Shown: positions 38,148-46,900 of the stretch, one piece after another | How the letters are laid out: each line of letters begins with the position of its first letter | Position numbering within the stretch: position 1 is the first letter of the stretch | NCBI RefSeq assembly: GCF_003665435.1 | Contig: NZ_CP023407.1 | Coordinates: 372,001 to 436,000 of the forward strand | Length of the DNA: 64,000 nucleotides | From: Streptomyces fungicidicus | Lineage (GTDB): Bacteria > Actinomycetota > Actinomycetes > Streptomycetales > Streptomycetaceae | Direction of reading: 5' to 3' | The notes under the pieces: model-generated | What the model was told of the DNA's origin: nothing | Seen by the model: the letters and a program-made list of their open reading frames with translations, nothing else | Database searches by the model: none | Program-made: the position numbers and the translations under genes

Positions 38148-39248
38148 GTGCTGCTGAAGACGTTCCGCTGGGCCTTCGCGGTCACGGCCCTCGGCCTGGT
38201 GGCCGGTGTGCTGTACGACGGCTGGACGGCCCTGGGGCTGGTCGCCATCCTCGCCGTCCTCGAGGTCTCGCTGTCCTTCGACAACGCGGTGATCAACGCC
38301 GGCATCCTGAAACGGCTCAACGCCTTCTGGCAGCGGATGTTCCTCACCATCGGCATCCTGATCGCCGTCTTCGGCATGCGGCTGCTCTTCCCGATCGTCA
38401 TCGTCACCGTCAGCGCCCGGCTCGCGCCGTCCCAGGCCGTTCACCTCGCGCTCACCGACAAGGACCGCTATCAGCAGCTCGTCACCGACGCGCACCCGGC
38501 GATCGCCGCGTTCGGCGGGATGTTCCTGCTGATGATCTTCCTCGACTTCATCTTCGAGGACCGCGAGACCAAGTGGCTGGGCCCCCTCGAACGGCCCCTC
38601 GCCAGGCTCGGGCGGATCGACATGCTGTCGGTCTGCCTCGCCCTCTGCGTCCTCCTCGTCACCTCCCTCACCTTCGCCGCCCACGCCCACCAGCACGGCG
38701 GCACGCACGCCGACAAGGCGCAGACGGTTCTCGTCTCGGGCATCGCGGGACTGATCACGTACCTGGTCGTGGGCGGGCTCTCCGGCTTCTTCGAGGGCAG
38801 GCTGGCCGACGAGGAGAGCAGGCGGCAGAGCGAGGAGCGGTCCGGCGGCGCGGGCGGAGGCGGGTCCGCGCTCGCCCTGTCGGGCAGGGCCGCGTTCTTC
38901 ACCTTCCTCTACCTCGAGGTCCTGGACGCCTCCTTCTCCTTCGACGGCGTCATCGGCGCCTTCGCCATCACCAACGACATCGTCCTGATGGCGCTCGGCC
39001 TCGGCATCGGCGCCATGTACGTCCGTTCCCTCACCGTCTACCTGGTCCGCCAGGGCACCCTGGACGACTACGTCTACCTGGAGCACGGCGCCCACTACGC
39101 GATCGGCGCGCTCGCCCTCATCCTTCTCGTGAGCATCCAGTACCAGATCAACGACGTCGTCACCGGCCTCATCGGCGTGACGCTCATCGGCGCGTCCTTC
39201 TACTCCTCGGTCCGCCGCAACCGTGCGGTCCGGGCCACGTCAGAGTGA
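38148..39248 (+). CDS. DUF475 (TerC-like) membrane protein
   Basis: The 366-residue protein has 8-9 membrane helices with the TerC/DUF475 acidic motif twice: VLEVSLSFDNAVINAGILKR near residues 40-60 and EVLDASFSFDGVIGAFAIT near 263-281. The conserved Asp-Asn and Asp-Gly residues in the helices suggest metal ion handling. A cytosolic loop rich in Glu/Arg/Gly separates the halves (DEESRRQSEERSGGAGGG). Start GTG 38148 is set by GAGCGGGGAG upstream. Members of this family are linked to metal or stress tolerance, but the substrate here is unproven. Confidence 0.85.
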   Translation: MLLKTFRWAFAVTALGLVAGVLYDGWTALGLVAILAVLEVSLSFDNAVINAGILKRLNAFWQRMFLTIGILIAVFGMRLLFPIVIVTVSARLAPSQAVHLALTDKDRYQQLVTDAHPAIAAFGGMFLLMIFLDFIFEDRETKWLGPLERPLARLGRIDMLSVCLALCVLLVTSLTFAAHAHQHGGTHADKAQTVLVSGIAGLITYLVVGGLSGFFEGRLADEESRRQSEERSGGAGGGGSALALSGRAAFFTFLYLEVLDASFSFDGVIGAFAITNDIVLMALGLGIGAMYVRSLTVYLVRQGTLDDYVYLEHGAHYAIGALALILLVSIQYQINDVVTGLIGVTLIGASFYSSVRRNRAVRATSE

Positions 39249-39309
39249 GCGCGCCGCCCGACCGGCAGGGCGTGCCACCGGTCGGGCGGCCGGCCGCCGG
39301 CGACAACGG

Positions 39310-39436
39310 CCTGTTCTGGCCCGCGGCAGATACGGGTGCCCGCCGGGCCCGTTGCGGGGAGCGAGCGCCGGGCCGGTCTCGCGCCGCACCTCGATGTCGT
39401 AGCTCGTGCCGGGGCCTTCGTGAGAACCACGCGCAT
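39310..39436 (-). pseudogene. Frameshifted, truncated gene relic
   Basis: ATG 39436 opens with MRVVLTK. Moving one frame over, the sequence continues GPGTSYDIEVRRETGPALAP and RNGPGGHPYLP, resembling a small Streptomyces protein family that continues with a HD.VHF.VE segment, which is absent here. A single-base deletion near 39415 and loss of the 3' part explain the pattern. It sits between the convergent DUF475 and NAD kinase genes. Confidence 0.4.
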
Positions 39437-39505
39437 GACCGCACCGTAGGAGACGGCGGCGGTGTGCCGCACCTCATTCCGGAGTGCGGCGGCCGGGTTC
39501 CGGGC

Positions 39506-40564
39506 TCATCCGGCCGGGCCCCGCGGCAGGGCGAGGTGCGCCAGGTCCCCCGGGGGCGGGCCGCTCACCGGCCAGAGGGGTGCGGGCACACCGTCGGCGA
39601 CGGCGGCGGGCGCGTCGGTGAGGTTCATCCGGTGGCGGAGGCGGCCGTAGAAGTCCACCGGGCCGAGCCGCGCGACCCGCAGCCGGTGCGGCGCCGCGTA
39701 CACGCCGATCCAGTCACCGGGGCCGAGCACGCCGCGGAGCTGGCCGTCGATGCTGACGGCGGCGCGGCCCGAGTGTTCGAGCACCCGCAGCCCGACGGGT
39801 TCGTCCGGGGCGGCCACGACCGAGCGGTCGAACGTCATGTGCGGTGCCACCGGGGTGAACACCAGCGTCTCGGCGCGCGGCGAGACCACGGGACCGCCGG
39901 CGGCGAAGCTGTAGGCGGTCGAGCCGGTGGGGGTGGCCACCAGCAACGCGTCGGCCGAGTACGAGGCCAGCAGCCGTCCCGCGATGTACACGCCGGCCGA
40001 CACCTGCCGGTCGCGGGCGAGCTTCTCCAGCACCACGTCGTTGAGGGCGGTCACGTCCAGCGGGACGCCCCACTCGCCGCCCGTCTCGCAGTCGGAGCGC
40101 ACGCTCGTCGGGGGCAGGAGCGGGCCCCGGCCGTACTTCGTGACGGCCTCGATGTCGGAGGGCACCTCCAGGCGGCGGGAGGCGCGCATCGTCAGCAGCA
40201 TCCGCCGCTCCACGTCGAGCCGGCCCTCGCGCACGGCGTCCAGCGCGGCGCGGATCCGGGCCATGGGCACCTCGGTCAGGAAGCCCACCCGGCCCAGGTC
40301 GACGCCCAGCACCAGGGCGTCGGCGGAGGCGGCGAGCCGGGCCCCGCGCAGGAAGGTGCCGTCGCCGCCCAGGGTGACGACGAGGTCGGGATCGCCCGCC
40401 GCCGCCACCTCCTGCCGGGCGCTGCGCCGTCCGCCGTCGTGCCACACGTCGATGTCCCTGCAGACGACCCCGTGCGCCTCGCACCACGCCCGGACCGAGC
40501 GCGCGGCCTCCGTGGCCTCGGGACGACCGCCGTGCACGACCATGCCGACCCGCTCCACCGTCAT
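39506..40564 (-). CDS. NAD kinase-like protein
   Basis: The 352-residue protein has the ATP-NAD kinase signatures VTLGGDGTFLRGAR (GGDG, ~60-63), LNDVVLEKLARD in place of the usual NE/D, and ATPTGSTAYSFAAGGPVVSP. The C-terminal beta-sandwich is complete. ATG 40564 follows GGAGG; an ATG ten codons upstream lacks a site. It phosphorylates NAD (and perhaps NADH) to NADP if active. Streptomyces usually has another NAD kinase in its core genome, so this is likely a second, conditionally used enzyme. It is preceded by two strong hairpins. Confidence 0.85.
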   Translation of the reverse strand: MTVERVGMVVHGGRPEATEAARSVRAWCEAHGVVCRDIDVWHDGGRRSARQEVAAAGDPDLVVTLGGDGTFLRGARLAASADALVLGVDLGRVGFLTEVPMARIRAALDAVREGRLDVERRMLLTMRASRRLEVPSDIEAVTKYGRGPLLPPTSVRSDCETGGEWGVPLDVTALNDVVLEKLARDRQVSAGVYIAGRLLASYSADALLVATPTGSTAYSFAAGGPVVSPRAETLVFTPVAPHMTFDRSVVAAPDEPVGLRVLEHSGRAAVSIDGQLRGVLGPGDWIGVYAAPHRLRVARLGPVDFYGRLRHRMNLTDAPAAVADGVPAPLWPVSGPPPGDLAHLALPRGPAG

Positions 40565-40639
40565 CTGCGCCTCCAGAACGTCCGTTTGGTCCATCCTGGC
40601 CCGGCGGCGGGCGGGCGGACGCCGCGCCACACCGCGGAC

Positions 40640-40710
40640 GGCCCGGCACCGTGGTCACGGTGCCGGGCCGTCCGGCCGGCCGGTGCGCGGCCCGTCAGCC
40701 CTGACGGGCC
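40640..40710. terminator. Pair of strong hairpins between rpmG and the NAD kinase gene
   Basis: Palindrome one, 40640-40669, has perfect 14-bp arms (GGCCCGGCACCGTG) around two bases. Palindrome two, 40689-40710, pairs GGCCCGTCA with TGACGGGCC around a 4-nt loop. They end minus-strand transcription from rpmG and isolate the NAD kinase promoter. Confidence 0.8.
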
Positions 40711-40730
40711 CCGGGACGCGGACCGTCCTC

Positions 40731-40757
40731 GCCGGTCACGCCGGTCACGCCGGTCAC
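40731..40757. repeat. Three tandem 9-bp repeats at the rpmG 3' end
   Basis: GCCGGTCAC is repeated three times exactly, followed by a degenerate GCGGGTCAT, immediately beyond the rpmG stop codon. No function is apparent; it may be a slipped-strand duplication. Confidence 0.7.
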
Positions 40758-40762
40758 GCGGG

Positions 40763-40927
40763 TCATCGTTCCTCGCGGAAGACGACGTGCGCGCCGGCGA
40801 CCGGGTCGTACTTCCGCAGGACCAGCCGGTCGGGGTCGTTCGACCGGTTCTTGCGGGTCACGTAGGTGACTCCGGTACCGGCTGTCGACATCAGCCTGAC
40901 GACCGGCCGTGCGGTACTGCGTGCCAT
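40763..40927 (-). CDS. rpmG: Ribosomal protein bL33, zinc-independent form
   Basis: This 54-residue protein is bL33 by its pattern [40 protein letters not shown]. It has no cysteines at all, so it is the C-minus type, which replaces zinc-binding bL33 when zinc is scarce. ATG 40927 is preceded by AAGGAG. In many Streptomyces such genes stand with other zinc-free ribosomal paralogues under Zur; here it is alone, and I could not see a convincing Zur box in the 99 bp upstream. Confidence 0.92.
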   Translation of the reverse strand: MARSTARPVVRLMSTAGTGVTYVTRKNRSNDPDRLVLRKYDPVAGAHVVFREER

Positions 40928-41026
40928 GGGGTGCTCCTTCCGACGCCTCATGAACACGTCCGCCCGCACGGTTGTTCCCAGGGGGTCCGGGACATCGGAG
41001 CGGCCGGGGACGGGAAGCCTCGCGTC

Positions 41027-41536
41027 ATGTCCACCCATGCGACGGCTTCGCCCGGAGTGCAGGTCTGTTCCCTGAAGCGGGACACCCCTCAGTCGATCCC
41101 GGCGAACAGCCCCTACAAGGTCATCAGATTCCCCTTCGGGGCCGCCGAGTCCTCCGACCGGTTCAACATGCACCAGGTCAACCAGCCGGACGGGTACGTG
41201 ATCACGAGCTGGGACACCGACGACCGGTCAGGGCTGATATGGCCCAGCACGGCCGGCTGGGGCGTCCTGTACGCGATGATCCAGTGGGAGGCTGGCGGCT
41301 ACGACGAACTGCGGGACCAGTTCGTCCGGGATCCGCTCGGCCTCACCCCGGCGCCCAACGACACCACGGCGACGGAGCACCGGCCGCCCAGTCCCGGCAT
41401 GCAGTGCTGGACGAAACAGTGGGGTGTCTTCGTCGACCCGGCCGTCCCGCTGGCGGTGCGCGCCACCCATGACGACGGCGTCGCGCGGAACATCGTCCTG
41501 GCGGAGTTCAAGCTCGTCATCCACGAGGCCGCCTGA
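41027..41536 (+). CDS. Uncharacterised protein
   Basis: The 169-residue protein is not recognised. It is rich in aromatic residues ([55 protein letters not shown]) and predicted strands, without signal peptide or membrane helix; two cysteines. ATG 41027 is chosen as the first start after the divergent rpmG promoter; a very long open frame reaching back to 37985 is only a GC artefact. It converges with a PPOX flavoprotein gene, 7 bp apart. Confidence 0.65.
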   Translation: MSTHATASPGVQVCSLKRDTPQSIPANSPYKVIRFPFGAAESSDRFNMHQVNQPDGYVITSWDTDDRSGLIWPSTAGWGVLYAMIQWEAGGYDELRDQFVRDPLGLTPAPNDTTATEHRPPSPGMQCWTKQWGVFVDPAVPLAVRATHDDGVARNIVLAEFKLVIHEAA

Positions 41537-41543
41537 CGGGCGC

Positions 41544-42110
41544 TCAGCCCGTGCGCCCCCACGAGTCGGGGCTCCACAGCCCCGACCTGTTGAGAGACTG
41601 CGGGCAGTGCAGATAGATCTCGTCGATGTCCAGCACCAGGGCCAGCCGGGGCCGCCGGCCGTCGCGCGTCATCGCGTCGAAGAAGGGCGCGTCGGTGAGG
41701 ATGCGGGCGCGTCCGTTGACGCGCAGCACCTGCTTGCCGCCGGGAATCAGATAGAGCAGGCCGGCGTGCGGATTGGCGAGGACGTTGTGGAAGCTGTCGC
41801 CCCTGCGGTTGCCCGGCCGGTCGGGCAGCGCGAGGGTGCCGGGCCCGAGGACGTGGGTGAACCCCGGGGCGTCGCCGCGCGGGGAGACGTCGCAGTTGCC
41901 GTCGGCGTCGGAGGTGGCGAGCAGACAGAACGGCGAGCGGGCCAGGATGTCCAGGTCGTCGTCGGTCAGCCGGTCGTGCACCTTGTCGATCACTACCGGC
42001 CACGGCTCGCCGAGGAGGTGCCGCAGCTCCTCGGGGGAGCCGAGCTCGACCCAGCCCTCGTCGCTGACGGTGCCCGGCCGGAGCGGGGCGGTGTCGGTCG
42101 TGTGCGGCAA
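41544..42110 (-). CDS. PPOX-type FMN flavoprotein, MSMEG_1061-like
   Basis: The 188-residue split-barrel flavoprotein shows HDRLTDDDLDILARSPFCLL, ATSDADGNCDVSPRGDAPGF, RRGDSFHNVLANPHAGLLYL and IPGGKQVLRVNGRARILTD, the set typical of the MSMEG_1061 family related to pyridoxamine-phosphate oxidases. Such proteins bind FMN or F420 and reduce small substrates. Start ATG 42110. An iron-box-like inverted repeat 60 bp upstream indicates DmdR/DtxR-type control by iron, and a haem- or siderophore-linked role would fit, but this is inference. Confidence 0.82.
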   Translation of the reverse strand: MPHTTDTAPLRPGTVSDEGWVELGSPEELRHLLGEPWPVVIDKVHDRLTDDDLDILARSPFCLLATSDADGNCDVSPRGDAPGFTHVLGPGTLALPDRPGNRRGDSFHNVLANPHAGLLYLIPGGKQVLRVNGRARILTDAPFFDAMTRDGRRPRLALVLDIDEIYLHCPQSLNRSGLWSPDSWGRTG

Positions 42111-42169
42111 GGGCCGGCTCCCAGCTGTGCGTGTCCCAAGGGTGGTTGCGCAGAGAACACTATCCGATG

Positions 42170-42188
42170 TTAGGTACGCCTTACCTCA
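42170..42188. promoter_or_regulatory. Iron box (DmdR/DtxR-type operator)
   Basis: TTAGGTACGCCTTACCTCA contains the inverted repeat AGGTA/TACCT spaced by 5 bp and agrees at 14 of 19 positions with the actinobacterial iron-box consensus as I recall it. It lies upstream of the minus-strand PPOX gene and overlaps the last codon of the SWIM gene, so it would act on the PPOX gene. Confidence 0.6.
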
Positions 42189-43961
42189 GTGGATCGGGGT
42201 CGCCGGGGGACGCGCACCGCCCGCCCCGGTCGCGGTGGCCCCCCAGGCGTCCGCGCACAGGGCCCGTTCGACCGCGTCGGTGTAGACGGCGGCGGCCAGC
42301 CAGGACCGGCCGAAGCGGTCCGTGTCGGCCGGGAGCAGGCGGCCGAAGACGTCGCGGGAGCGGTCCGCGGCGGCGGCGTGGAGGTCGTCCAGGAGGTCGC
42401 CCGCCGTGGCGAGGCCGGCCCGGCGCAGGCGGGCTCCGTCGTCGGGCCGGTCCCCGGCGAAGGCGAGGACCCGGCGGCCTCCCGACACCGCCTGGTGGAC
42501 GCGGCGGCGCAGCAGGTGCAGCGGGGCCTCGTCCCCGGCGGGCAGGGCCCGGTCCGGGGGCGCGACCACCCCGCCGGGCAGATCGGCGTGCTGGAGGCGG
42601 TCCAGGCCGAGGTCCACCCGGGCGTCCGGGTCGGCGGGGTGCTCGGCCGCGAGCAGCAGGGCGCGGGGGAACGGTCCGGGCACCAGGCGTGCGACGATCC
42701 GCAGCCGGCCGCGGCCGGCTGCGGCGAGCAGGCGGAGGTTCTCGCGGCAGGGCAGTGACGGGTCGTCATGGGCGGTGGTCAGCAGCACGGACAGTCCGTC
42801 GCAGTCGGCCAGCAGGCAGTCGCCCGCTGTCTCCCGCACGGCGCCGACGGGGGTCACCTCGAGGAACAGCAGGTCCCGCCCCCCGTTCAGCGCCCGGGAC
42901 ACCTGCTCGGCGGCGGGCTCGGCCCACAGCCGGTCCAGCGGCTCGGCACGCCATGCGACGCCGCTCGCGCGCACCGCCCGCACCCCCGCCCCCGCGCCGA
43001 GCCGCCCCGTCGGGGAGACGGTCGCCCCGGACACGGCCAGCCCGGCGCGGGACAGTTCGCGGTGGGTCAGGGAGGTGTCGCCGATCCGCACCGCCCGGTC
43101 GGCGGCGTCGGTCGCCCGGGCGGGACCGCCCGGCGCCACGTCCGACACCGTGTACAGACGTCCCTCGGCGTCCGCGGTCCAGGTGACCGCGCCCGCGTAC
43201 CCGGTCGCCGTGAGCACGGGCTCGGAGAAGAGGCCGTACAGGCGCAGGGAGCCGTCCGGCCGGTACGGCTGCCGGGCCGTGCCGCGCAGGTCGGTCAGCT
43301 CCGGGCCGGTGGCGTGCGGGAGGCGGTGGGCGACGCCGAGGACGCCGGCCAGCGCGCCGGCGAGGTCGGTGAGCCGGTACCCGGGATCGCCGGAACGGGC
43401 CGCGCGCACCCCGGTCACCACGGCGACCGCGGCGGCCGAGAGCCTGGGGAGGCCGGCCAGGCGGGCGGTGTGGGCGGCGTGCAGCAGTTCCGCCTGGAGC
43501 ACGGCGCCGGCCCCGTCGGTGCCGGCTTCCAGGACGGCGGCGGCCGCGTCGGACACCGCCCGGGCCGCGGCACGCCGACCGGCGTTCGCGGCATCGTCCC
43601 CCGCCTCCGCCGCCGGTGCCGTCTCCGGCTCGTCGGGCGTCTCCGGCTTCTCCGGGTCCCCGGCCGGGGCCTCGTCGGCGACCGGCGCGGCCGAGGCCGC
43701 CGCCGCGCGGTGCAGGCAGTCGGGGGCCAGCAGGCACCCGCAGCGGATCGCGTCCGCGCGGGTCACCGCCCCGCCGGGCGCGTGCAGCACCAGGTCGGTG
43801 TCGTCGTCGACCGCGATCCGCACGGTGTCGCCGTCCCGGACGGCCGGACGCGCCACGAGCTTGGTGACGCCCGCGTCCAGCCGTTTCCGGAGCCGGGGCG
43901 GGAGCGCCCCGACGAGTTCGGCGGTGACGGACGGGACGACCGGAGGCAGGTCCGGGCTCAT
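42186..43961 (-). CDS. SWIM zinc-finger protein, last gene of the MoxR-vWA operon
   Basis: The 591-residue protein has a SWIM motif near the N-terminus: C74-x-C76 ... C82-x-H84 (IRCGCLLAPDCLHRAAAA). An acidic Pro/Glu/Ala linker (~95-130) follows, then a long helical/strand region without recognised domain (GTARQPYRPDGSLRLYGLF; LLAAEHPADPDARVDLGLDR). SWIM domains bind DNA or proteins. ATG 43961 overlaps the stop of the DUF5682-vWA gene (ATGA). E. coli yehQ, a SWIM protein beside MoxR and vWA genes, is the evident counterpart by context. Confidence 0.8.
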   Translation of the reverse strand: MSPDLPPVVPSVTAELVGALPPRLRKRLDAGVTKLVARPAVRDGDTVRIAVDDDTDLVLHAPGGAVTRADAIRCGCLLAPDCLHRAAAASAAPVADEAPAGDPEKPETPDEPETAPAAEAGDDAANAGRRAAARAVSDAAAAVLEAGTDGAGAVLQAELLHAAHTARLAGLPRLSAAAVAVVTGVRAARSGDPGYRLTDLAGALAGVLGVAHRLPHATGPELTDLRGTARQPYRPDGSLRLYGLFSEPVLTATGYAGAVTWTADAEGRLYTVSDVAPGGPARATDAADRAVRIGDTSLTHRELSRAGLAVSGATVSPTGRLGAGAGVRAVRASGVAWRAEPLDRLWAEPAAEQVSRALNGGRDLLFLEVTPVGAVRETAGDCLLADCDGLSVLLTTAHDDPSLPCRENLRLLAAAGRGRLRIVARLVPGPFPRALLLAAEHPADPDARVDLGLDRLQHADLPGGVVAPPDRALPAGDEAPLHLLRRRVHQAVSGGRRVLAFAGDRPDDGARLRRAGLATAGDLLDDLHAAAADRSRDVFGRLLPADTDRFGRSWLAAAVYTDAVERALCADAWGATATGAGGARPPATPIH

Positions 43962-46900
43962 GCGATCTTCTCCCCTACCCAGCGGGCCAGTTCGAGCGGA
44001 CTGAGGGCGGCGACGGGCATGCCCGCGGCGACGAGTTGGCCGGCCACACCCGTGGAGTAGCGGGGCCGGCCGGTGTCGTCGAGGCTCGCGCAGCCCAGGA
44101 CGTGGCAGCCGGCCGAGACCAGCGCGCGGACCTCGGCGAGCAGGCCGCCGAGGGGGTAACCCTCCTCGAAGTCGCTGACCACCACGACGAGGGTGCGTGA
44201 CGGCACGGTCACGAGCTCGCGCGCGTGCCGCAGCCCGGCGGCAATGTGGGTGCCGCCGCCGACGCTGACCTCCAGCAGGAGCGACAGCGGGTCGTCCACG
44301 TGCCCGGTGAGGTCGATCACCTCCGTGGAGAACGCCAGGAAGTGGGTGGAGAGCGTCGGCACCCCCGCGAGCACCGAGGCGGTCAGCGCGGCCCACACCG
44401 TGGACGCCTCCATGGACCCCGAGACGTCCGTGACCAGGATCAGCCGCCAGTCGGCGGCCCGGCGGCCCCGGGCGCGGAAGACGGGGTGCTCGGGGATCAC
44501 CCGGACCGTGCCGTCCGGGTCGCGGCGCGCGGTCGCCAGGTTGGCCCGGAGGGTGCGGGGCAGGTCGAGGCCACCGCCGGGTCGTTTGCTGGGGCGTGGC
44601 AGGGCGGTGCCGTGCAGGGCGGGGCGCAGGCGGGTGGCCAGCTGCCTGGTGAGTGCCTCGACCAGCCGCCGCACGAGCGGTCGCAGGGCGGCCAGCCGTG
44701 CCTCGGGCAGTCCCCCGGCGTGCCGCAGCACGGTGCGCAGCAGGTCCACCGAGGGCCGCACCCCGTCCGCGTCCAGTTCGGTGAGGACGTCGGTGCGGCC
44801 CGACGCGGCGGCGGCCGCCAGGACCTCCTCCCGGATACCGGGTCCGAACAGCGCGGCCAGTTCCTCCGACCACTCCCGCACTCCGGGATACGGGGCCTCG
44901 CGTCCGCCGCCGGTTCCACGGCCCGTGAGCCCGCCGCGGCTGCCTTCGCCGCGTCCGCTGCCGTACAGCTCGTCCAGCGCGGTCGCGAGTGGCGCGGCGG
45001 AGGACGGCAGTCCGTCGGTGCGGCGGCCGAGGAGGAGGCGCCAGCGGTCGGCGGGGGCGAGGCGGCGGTCGTCGGCCGCGGCGGCCTGCGGGACGGTGTC
45101 CGGGAGGACTTCCGGCGTGCCGCCCGCAGGCGGGGGCAGCAGTGCCAGCGACCGCAGTGTCTCGCGGGCCGCGAGGTCCGCCGAGGTCCACGCGGCGAGC
45201 GCGGCCGGGTCGACGCCGCCGGTGTCGGCGACGTGTGTGGTGCCCAGGCGCTCCTCGACGGCGGCGAAGAGCCGGTCGCGGGCGGCGGGGCTCAGGGTGT
45301 CGAAACCGCCGCGCAGCGCGGGGAGCCGGTCGAGGAAATCCCGGTCGGGCAGCTCGGTGATCCGGGTGAGCAGGGGTTCCAGCGCGGGCGCCGCCGCCTC
45401 CAGCAGCGGTCCCGCAGCGGTCAGCAGGCCGCCGAGCCGGGCGGTGAGCGCGGCTCGGGAGTCGGGGTCGGTGGCCCCGTCGACCCAGGAGGCCACACGG
45501 TCGCCGAAAGTGTGCGCGTCCTCGTGCCCGAGCAGGACGCGTACGGCCCCGGCGGCGCCGCGCATCAGCGGGGAGCCGTCGGCGGCCAGCCGGTCCAGGG
45601 CGTCGGCGAGCCGGATCCCGCCCAGCAGGTCCGCCCGGTGGGACAGTTCGAGCAGGGCGTGGGCGTCGGCGGGGTCCTCGGACCCGGTCAGGCCGTCGAC
45701 CTGCCGCACCGCCGCCGCCGTGAGCAGTTCCGCCGCGGCGGCCGCCCGGGCGTCGCGGTCCGGGTCGGCGGGGAGGCCGGGGACGTGACCGGCCCGCAGC
45801 CGGTCCAGCAGGGCGAGTCCGGCCAGGAGTTCCGGCAGGGCGGCGGCCGTGGGCAGGATGTCCGCGACGTCGTCGAGCCGTTCGCCGGCGAGCCCGGTCA
45901 GGCCGCACTCCGCCGCCCGTTCCAGTCCTTCGAGGGCCTGCGCGGCCGTGGGCCCGCCCTCGTCGGCCTCCTGGCGCCGCCGCTGGCGCAGCACGCCTTC
46001 GGCCGCCTGCGCGGGGGTGACCCCGCGCACGCCGGCAGCGGTCAGCATGGCGGCCGTGGCGGGTGTCCAGCGCACCTCCCAGCGGGAGGTGAGGGCCTCG
46101 GCACCGCCCGCGCCGACGACCTCGCGGGCCTCCGCGTAGGGCACCCCGCACACCGTCAGCCTGCGCAGCAGCAGTTCGCGCCGCCGGTCGAGGTCGGAGC
46201 GCAGCGGGTCCAGCCGCAGATCTCGTGCGGGGCCGGGGCCGCCCTCCCTCGGTCCGGGCAGGGAGAGCCGCGCCAGTTCGGCCTCGACCGCGGGGACGAG
46301 GCCGCTGCGCGGCGCGGCGGGCGCGGGGCGGCCGGTGCGGGTGCCGACGAGCACGCGCTCCATCGCCCGCGCCACGGCCCGTCCCCGCCCGTACGGTTCG
46401 CCCTGCGCGAGCACCGTCTGGACGGCCTCGACCAGTTCGCCGCGGCCCGCCGCGGGCAGCCCGCGCAGCCGGGCGAGGTCCGAGGCGAGCCGGCTGATCT
46501 CCCGGGCGTCGGCGGGACCCGAGGGGTGCCCGAGGCCGCGCAGTTCGGCGCAGACGCGTACGGCCGCGCGGGCCAGCGCCTCCTCCAGGGCCGCCGGGTC
46601 GCCCGCCGCGCGCAGGACCATGTCCTGCCACTCCGGGTCCCGGATGCCCGCCGGGTAGCCGGACCGCTCGTCGAGGAGGGCGTAGGTGTAGGGGATCAGC
46701 GAGGTGTTCCACTCGGGCCGGCGCGCGTCGTCCGCGACCGGGCCCTCCTCCTTCTCCTCCTTCGTGTCCCGCTGGAGCAGCGCCGGGGCGTGGAAGGCGC
46801 CGACCACCACGGCTGCCCGTTCGCCCCGCGCGGTGGCTTCGGCCAGCCGGGCCCGCATCCAGCGTTCGCGCCGCAGGTCCAGCTCGGGTACGCCGCCCGA

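Noticed and set aside
37985..41536. 1,183-residue plus-strand open frame
   Set aside because: It passes through the DUF475 gene in another frame and antisense to NAD kinase and rpmG. Only the final 169 codons from 41027 have protein-like composition.
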